Source: Lutjanus erythropterus (Eukaryota > Chordata > Actinopteri > Lutjaniformes > Lutjanidae). From it: 64,000 nucleotides of DNA. The position numbers and the translations under genes were made by a program. The notes under the pieces are model-generated. The model saw only the letters and a program-made list of their open reading frames with translations. It was not told where the DNA came from and made no database searches. Below are positions 58,708-64,000 of this stretch, piece after piece. The DNA lies in contig CM034597.1 in assembly GCA_020091685.1 (NCBI GenBank), forward strand, positions 33,074,801-33,138,800. Direction: 5' to 3'. Position 1 is the stretch's first letter; every line of letters begins with the position of its first letter.

Positions 58708-61030
58708 TAAGATAAGATAGGAAATGTGCATCCTAACTTCCCAAAATCTTTAACTCTCCTAACTTTAGGATAACTGTGAAGCTGTCCCAACTTTCACTTT
58801 TCCACCATCTAGCTAACAGACAGACCAAAGATTCACTATGAAACTATTTAAAACTTACAACTACTTGCATTGCTTTGGTGTGCAACATTCTGAAAGCCTG
58901 CCAGTTTAAAGCAATGCAACTATGTGAGACAGTGTATCATCTCTGTGCTCTGGGCTGTTCAGCCTTTTTTGTAGCTGGATATAATTTGTAGTGTCTAATA
59001 ATATAACTGAGCACAATGATAGGGAGTTACTGCTACAGTTGCATTTCTAGTATTGATTAAACAGCGGAAACATAAAAGGTGTGCACGAAGTGAGTGTGAC
59101 TCAGTGGAGGGAGAGACGGATCCCCCCGATCTTGAGAGAGAGTCGCAAATCAAGGGGTCCCTTCTAGACACGACCAAAAGACACAGCACTCAGTGGTGAG
59201 CAATAACACAAGTTAGTGCTGGTAGAAGAAAGCTGGTGAATCAGAGATATAGAATGTTATTTCCTGATTGTTTCACAGCCTTTGTGTTCTCAGTGCAAAT
59301 AAACACCCTTTAGACCACAATACAATTCTGTCTGAATGAAAGCCTTGTGTCACACACACACACACACACACACAGCTGTTTCTCAGACTAACTGATGAGG
59401 TAATCTGGCTGTTCTATGAGCTGATTGGCTGTTGAAACAGGAGACATTCTCGCACCAGCTGCTAGCGATTTGACAAGCTGTAGCTGCAGGTGATGCCATC
59501 AGCTGACTTTTAAAACGGGTTCATCCTGTCATGAATCTTTGGTCAGAATTGGGCTTAACTCATCTGTCTTGAAACTAAGTGCCCATCATTGTTTTTGTTC
59601 CATTTTTGTGCTTTAATATAAGCTGCTTCAGTATGCTTCAATGATAAAAAGCAATGGCCACAAAGTTGATAAGTGATGCTGGACTGAGTATTTAGGATTT
59701 CCTAACCTGAGGTAAGATAGACTGAATTGAGATTAAATAGGATTCCTACAGTATTTGCTTATGAAATACCAAACTTAACAAACTCATATTCGTATTATCT
59801 TAACTTAAGACTTAAGCCAGCAAGTTTCTGTAATGCAGCCCCAGGACCATATCCGTATTTTTGCTTCTTTAAAAGGGGTTTACAACATTTTATTTCAATA
59901 GGCAAAGATCAAACGTAAGTGTGTTATCAAGGGTAGCAATACAAAGACTTTTAGACTACATCAATTTGACGAATTTTCATTAAGAAAAGGCCTGAAGACG
60001 GAGCAGTCTGTTGGTGTTGGTGGAGTAAAGTCTGCAGGTGGTTGACAAATGTTCAAATTTGCATCTCCATGAATATCCTAGAGGTAATACTGTAGGTAGG
60101 AAGGTTGTACAGCAGCAGATCTGAACGGCAGAATTGTAGTGATATTTAAACAGCGTCCAGGGATCAATTGGCTCGAGGAACACTTGCAGAAAGCACACTG
60201 ACCAGATATGGTGATGTCAGAATCGCTTTCTTTTCTACTTCTCTGCCTTCCTCTTCTCACTCCCACCAACGGTAACAGCTGTCATATCCAAAGGTCACTA
60301 GCATCACACATGATTATAATATAACAAGACCTTGACTAAAAGCCACCTCAAGCAAAATTTCACCTTCTCATCAGATCACATATAAACCCTTCCATCTCTT
60401 GAAACTGGTCTAAAGCAGTGAGTGCACAGTGCAAAACATTTCAAGGTGATCTGACAGGCTTACGGAGGATAGAGGAGTTGAGTTTCACATAAATTGACAA
60501 GGCTCTACAAGCTGTTCAGCTTTTAACAGCAACATGCCTCATTCTCACAAGAATGACGAACATGCATCAGTGTCAGAGCAGCATATTGACATTGGAGTCA
60601 TGAGCCACACCTGGTGCTGCCCCCTCAATCAGACCGAGGGGCAAATCATCCTGCAAGATGGTTGTCTTTAGTAGGGAAACTGCTAGACCAGGAGCAAAAC
60701 AAACAATTATCTGCATAGATTGAAGGCAGCCGCGCTCGACAGCAATCCTTACAACTTCTCAAAGACACAGTGGTCCAAGGACACTGACATTTGATCAGGA
60801 ATTGGGTTTCCTCACGTTTACATGTACCTCATTTTGACGCAAATACACACAGCATATAAGGATTACATAAGTGGTCACTTCAAGGCGGGAGTTGTTGGCA
60901 GAATTAAAGTGACAAGGACTCTAAAGCATATTCTGCTTGTCTGTGGATATAATATATATTATGAATGAAATATGCTACATATTTAATTAGTAAGTAACAT
61001 TAGTCAATACAGCATATAACTTAAGGTTTT
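58708..61030. other. Long single-copy stretch without a recognisable gene
   Basis: No transposon with both ends was found. A CA run lies at 59351-59374. Minus frames 59980-60198 and 60078-60269 overlap and have no domain. Confidence 0.45.
59351..59374. repeat. (CA)n microsatellite
   Basis: Twelve uninterrupted CA units. Confidence 0.9.
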
Positions 61031-61289
61031 TTACCCAAAAATCCAACACACATGGCACAAAATGGCAACTGCAAATCTACGTTGCAGCGCCTTGATTCCA
61101 TTTTTTTCTATGAATTGCATCGACACATTTCCTTCTTTTTTCTTTGGCTTTTGGTAGTCTGTAAAAAGATCGCTCCAATTTCTTGTTGAATCTATTTGTA
61201 CAGTCAAGCACACAACAGCTCTTTTTCATTTTAGCTGTGTTTGTTTTTTGTGTTTTTACCATATTCAAGTTAAAAACTAACGCTGCCAC
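61031..61289 (-). pseudogene. THAP zinc-finger domain fragment
   Basis: On the minus strand: MKKSCCVLDCTNRFNKKLER, SFYRLPKAKEKRRKCVDAIH, RKKWNQGAAT, an in-frame TAG at 61077-61079, then ICSCHFVP. The C-x4-C pair, SFYRLP, the W where THAP domains have it, and a final C-x2-HF make a nearly complete C2CH THAP zinc finger. THAP domains bind DNA in P-element-like transposases and in host THAP proteins. One stop lies just before the last two zinc ligands, and the usual W at the KWVxAI position is C. Beyond ICSCHFVP the frame loses similarity. Whether this is a transposon remnant or a dead host exon cannot be told. Confidence 0.72.
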
Positions 61290-61705
61290 TCAGCAGTCTG
61301 TTTGTCACTCGGTGGGTGTAACGGCGTTGACTCCACCTACTCTGGTAACATGTGCATAACCTCTATAAAGAGTGCGGCAATTAGTCAATTAGAGTTTCCC
61401 GTGTGGCTGAGGAGTGCCAGTTTTTGCTCTTTTGATGTATTTGTTTGGGTCAGGAGGGAGTTGCTAATTGAACTTACCTTTAAAGTAAAAGTAGCATGGT
61501 GTGTAGGAAACAGTAACATAACTGTTTTTGTGCTGCCCTACTGAACATAAACTTCATCACACTTCATCAGATAATCACTATGATTTTGTAACAGCTAACC
61601 CATATGAGTGATTCAGTGGGAAAACAGTAACACCAATCAATAGTATACTTTGTCTTACACAAAAGTCATCCGACAATCTACCATGCTGGTATGTGCTCTC
61701 AACCC
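61290..61705. other. No gene recognised
   Basis: The plus frame 61302-61544 (80 codons) has no recognisable domain; it lies just upstream of the THAP fragment on the other strand. Confidence 0.4.
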
Positions 61706-62154
61706 TGTTCAGACTTCCAGCACAAATCCGTTTCTTTTTGGCATATCCAGACTGATTTTATAAAGTCTGGATGACAAATGCAATGCACAGCAGCATGAAA
61801 TCCAGAGTGACAGAAGTGCATCAATACAGCTGAGCAGAATCCATACTGCTACCAGCAGAGTTGTACAGAGAACAACACAGAGTTTGTCTGGTTTGATGGA
61901 AGAGCTGTGCAGCACAACTTATTTGGAGGGCGAGATGATGGATCTCTATTTTCTCATGCCTCCACTTTAGAAAGACACATCACCAGCGTACATAGTTATC
62001 GATGCCTATGTTGTTACCACAGCAATCCATGTAGATCGTATGGTGATGTCTGGGCACACAACTCTGATTTGATCTCTTCCAAATAACAGTGTGGACAGGC
62101 TGTCTGGAGGTTATGATTTGAGAAACAAATTTGATTTGCCTGCAGTCTGAGCGA
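61706..62154. mobile_element. MITE with GTTCAGACT-type ends
   Basis: The left end TGTTCAGACTTCCAGCACAA, then ATCCGTTTC, is mirrored by the right end AGAAACAAATTTGATTTGCC, then TGCAGTCTGAGC. The inverted ends pair over about 35 bases with mismatches. The interior has further GTCTGGATGACAAATG and GGACAGGCTGTCTGGAGG blocks. No transposase frame. Confidence 0.6.
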
Positions 62155-62754
62155 AGCCTTTGATGCCACATCCTGTTGAAATATGGCATTTAACAACAGT
62201 ATCTGTCAGCACTGGCCTAGTACATGCCAACATATTATATTAATGGAAAAAAAATCTACAACTTTTTAGCTGTTGGAGGTAATAGAAGTCCTAAATTTCC
62301 TCCCTGGTTTGTGTGTAATCTATAAAACATGCTGTATTTTCAAATATTGTTTGCTTTATGCGGTTTGTTTTCATCTACAGTTTTGACTTTTCTTTCATCC
62401 AAAGCTTTGGATCCAGCCTTGGTATACAGAATCTCATACCGTGTACGAGTTATCAAAAGATGTTGGTATGCCTCTCACAAAGTGAACTGTTAACGGCTGT
62501 AAATGCAACTTCCAGTGTTAATGGGGTCTGCACACCCACGCAGGTGTTTTCAATAACTGATTGTGATTAGAACTCTGCCCAAGTTCTTGAAGTGAAGTTC
62601 ACCTTAATAACAGCAATTACAATTCAATTAACATACTGTGCAGGTTTTTGTGCATTTCGTAGAAGTCAGCAAAATGAAATGTGAGGCTGCTATTCAAGAG
62701 GATGTGACTATATTATTAATTGAGCATCAGTAGCTGTGATATGGGGGGATTGGC
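62155..62754. other. No gene recognised
   Basis: AT-rich single-copy sequence; the frame 62358-62570 has no domain. Confidence 0.4.
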
Positions 62755-62846
62755 AGAGGTAGGAAGTAACAAAGTGAAAGTACTTTGTGACTATACTTAA
62801 ATAGAGTTTTCAGGTATCTGTACTTTACTTCAGTCTTGACTATTCA
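62755..62846 (+). repeat. Dispersed repeat interrupted by Tc1
   Basis: GGTAGGAAGTAACAAAGTGA, AAGTACTTTGTGACTATACT, TTTTCAGGTATCTGTACTTT are the left end of the AGTACTTTTACT-type repeat also seen at 11520-11955. It stops abruptly at the Tc1 end, so the Tc1 landed inside it. Confidence 0.55.
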
Positions 62847-62848
62847 TA

Positions 62849-64000
62849 CACTGATCAGGCATAACATTATGACCACTGACAGGTGAAATGAATAAGACTG
62901 ATTATCTCTTCATCATGGCACCTGTTAGTGGGTGGGATATATTAGGCAGCAAGTGAACACTGATGTGTTAGAAGCAGGAAAAATGGGCAAGCGTAAGGAT
63001 TTGAGCTAGTTTGACAAGGGCCAAATTGTGATGGATAGACGACTGGGTCAGAGCATCTCCAAAACTGCAGCTCTTGTGGGGTGTTCCCGGTCTGCAGTGG
63101 TCAGTATCTATCAAAAGTGGTCCAAGGAAGGAACGGCGGTGAACCGGCGACAGGGTCATGGGCAGCCAAGGCTCATTGATGCACGTGGGGAGCGAAGGCT
63201 GGCCCGTGTGGTCCGATCCAACAGACGACCTACTGTTGTTCAAATTGCTGAAGAAGTTAATGCTGGTTCTGATTGAGAGGTGTCCGAATACACAGTGCAT
63301 CACAGTTTGTCGTGTATGGGGCTGCATAGCCGCAGACTAGTCAGGGCGCCAATGCTGACCCATGTACACCACCGAAATAACAATGGGCACGTGAGCATCA
63401 GAACTGGACCACGGAGCAATGGAAGGTGGCCTGGTCTGATGAATCATGTGTTCTTTTACATCACGTGGATGGCTGGGTGTGTGTGTGTGTCACTTACCTG
63501 GGGAACACATGGCACCAGGATGCACTATGGAAAAAAGACAAGCCGGTGGAGGCAGTGTGATGCTTTGGGCAATGTTCTGCTGGGAAACCTTGGGTCCTGC
63601 CATCCATGTGGATGTTACTTTGACACATACCACCTACCTAAGCATTGTTGCAGACCATGTACACCCTTTCCTGGGAACGGTATTCCCTGATGGCTGTGGC
63701 CTCTTTGAGTGGGATAATGCGCCATGCCACAAAGCAAAAATGGTTCGGGAATGGTTTGAGCAGTACAACAACGAGTTTGAGGTGTGGACTTGGCCTCCAA
63801 ATTCCCCAGATCTCAATCCAATCGAGCATCTGTGGGATGTGCTGGACAAACAAGTCCGATCCATGGAGGCCCCACCTCGCAACTTACAGGACTTAAAGGA
63901 TCTGCTGCTCACATCTTGGTGCCACATACCACAGCACACCTTCAGGGGTCCCGTGGAGTCCATGCCTTGACAGGTCAGGGCTGTTTTGGCAGCAAAAGGG
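62849..64000 (+). mobile_element. Tc1/mariner element, DD36E type, cut by window end
   Basis: The left inverted repeat CACTGATCAGGCATAACATT, then ATGACCAC, follows a TA at 62847-62848. The transposase frame lies on the plus strand. The right inverted repeat is not reached; judging from the protein C-terminus it should lie within about 100 bases beyond the window. The catalytic D and E are 36 residues apart. Confidence 0.93.
62983..64000 (+). pseudogene. Tc1-like DD36E transposase pseudogene
   Basis: From the ATG at 62983 the protein starts MGKRKDLS, meets TAG at codon 9, and continues as an HTH domain ([31 protein letters not shown]), an AT-hook-like GHGQPRL and a second HTH to a TGA at 63274-63276. 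The first catalytic D lies in VAWSDES near 63426-63450, in another frame. The rest (63446-63970) is open: HVDVTLTHTTYLSIVADHVH, FEWDNAPCHKAKMV with the second D, and WPPNSPDLNPIEHLWDVLDK with the E. A TGA at 63968 replaces an expected Arg; QVRAVLAAKG then continues to the window edge. Three stops and two frame changes make it inactive, though all three catalytic residues survive. Confidence 0.92.

Overview
This looks like nuclear DNA from a teleost fish, probably a spiny-rayed one. It is AT-rich, rich in TG/CA microsatellites, and carries the usual fish repeat mix: Tc1/mariner transposons, a Penelope-like retroelement, L2/Rex-type LINE tails, tRNA-derived SINEs, Harbinger-type elements with Myb/SANT-like genes, and many MITEs. 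I find no exon series, CpG-island promoter or tRNA/rRNA gene that could be called a host gene. The long open frames are either transposon proteins or chance and low-complexity frames. The window is therefore best read as intergenic DNA or the inside of very large introns.

Layout. 0-10 kb: the inner half of a foldback MITE at the left edge, a long low-repeat stretch, a LINE tail near 5.0 kb, a degraded Myb/SANT-like fragment near 6.2 kb, a second MITE end (7.4 kb), a dispersed repeat (7.8-8.0 kb) and a SINE (8.2-8.4 kb). 10-20 kb: a MITE built of repeated GAACC/GGTTC motifs, ends of other dispersed elements, a reverse SINE, and a roughly 42-bp minisatellite at 18.5-18.9 kb. 20-28.8 kb: mostly single-copy sequence. 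28.9-30.0 kb: a MITE with another repeat inside it. 31.17-32.34 kb: a complete but dead Tc1 element on the minus strand. 33.3-36.06 kb: a Penelope-like element with about 300-bp repeats at both ends and hammerhead-like motifs. 36.1-37.5 kb: two 5'-truncated LINEs. 40.3-40.6 kb: a third LINE end. 41.6-42.1 kb: a MITE.

42.9-49.7 kb is the most unusual region. About nine tandem copies of an approximately 450-550 bp unit are present, and most recent copies carry a short inverted repeat. The array is interrupted by two MITE-type blocks that share a terminal motif (GTTCACCC). 53.45-54.45 kb and 57.76-58.71 kb hold two Harbinger-like elements in opposite orientation, about 3.3 kb apart, with a second copy of the GAACC MITE between them. 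61.0-61.3 kb holds a THAP zinc-finger fragment. From 62.85 kb to the window end lies a plus-strand Tc1 element with DD36E spacing, inserted into another repeat and cut off by the window edge.

Nothing here forms a pathway. The coding remnants are all from selfish elements: transposases (Tc1), a Myb/SANT-like accessory protein (Harbinger), reverse transcriptase and GIY-YIG parts (Penelope) and reverse transcriptase ends (LINEs). Family assignments rest on reading translated motifs and recalled consensus sequences; no database search was possible.
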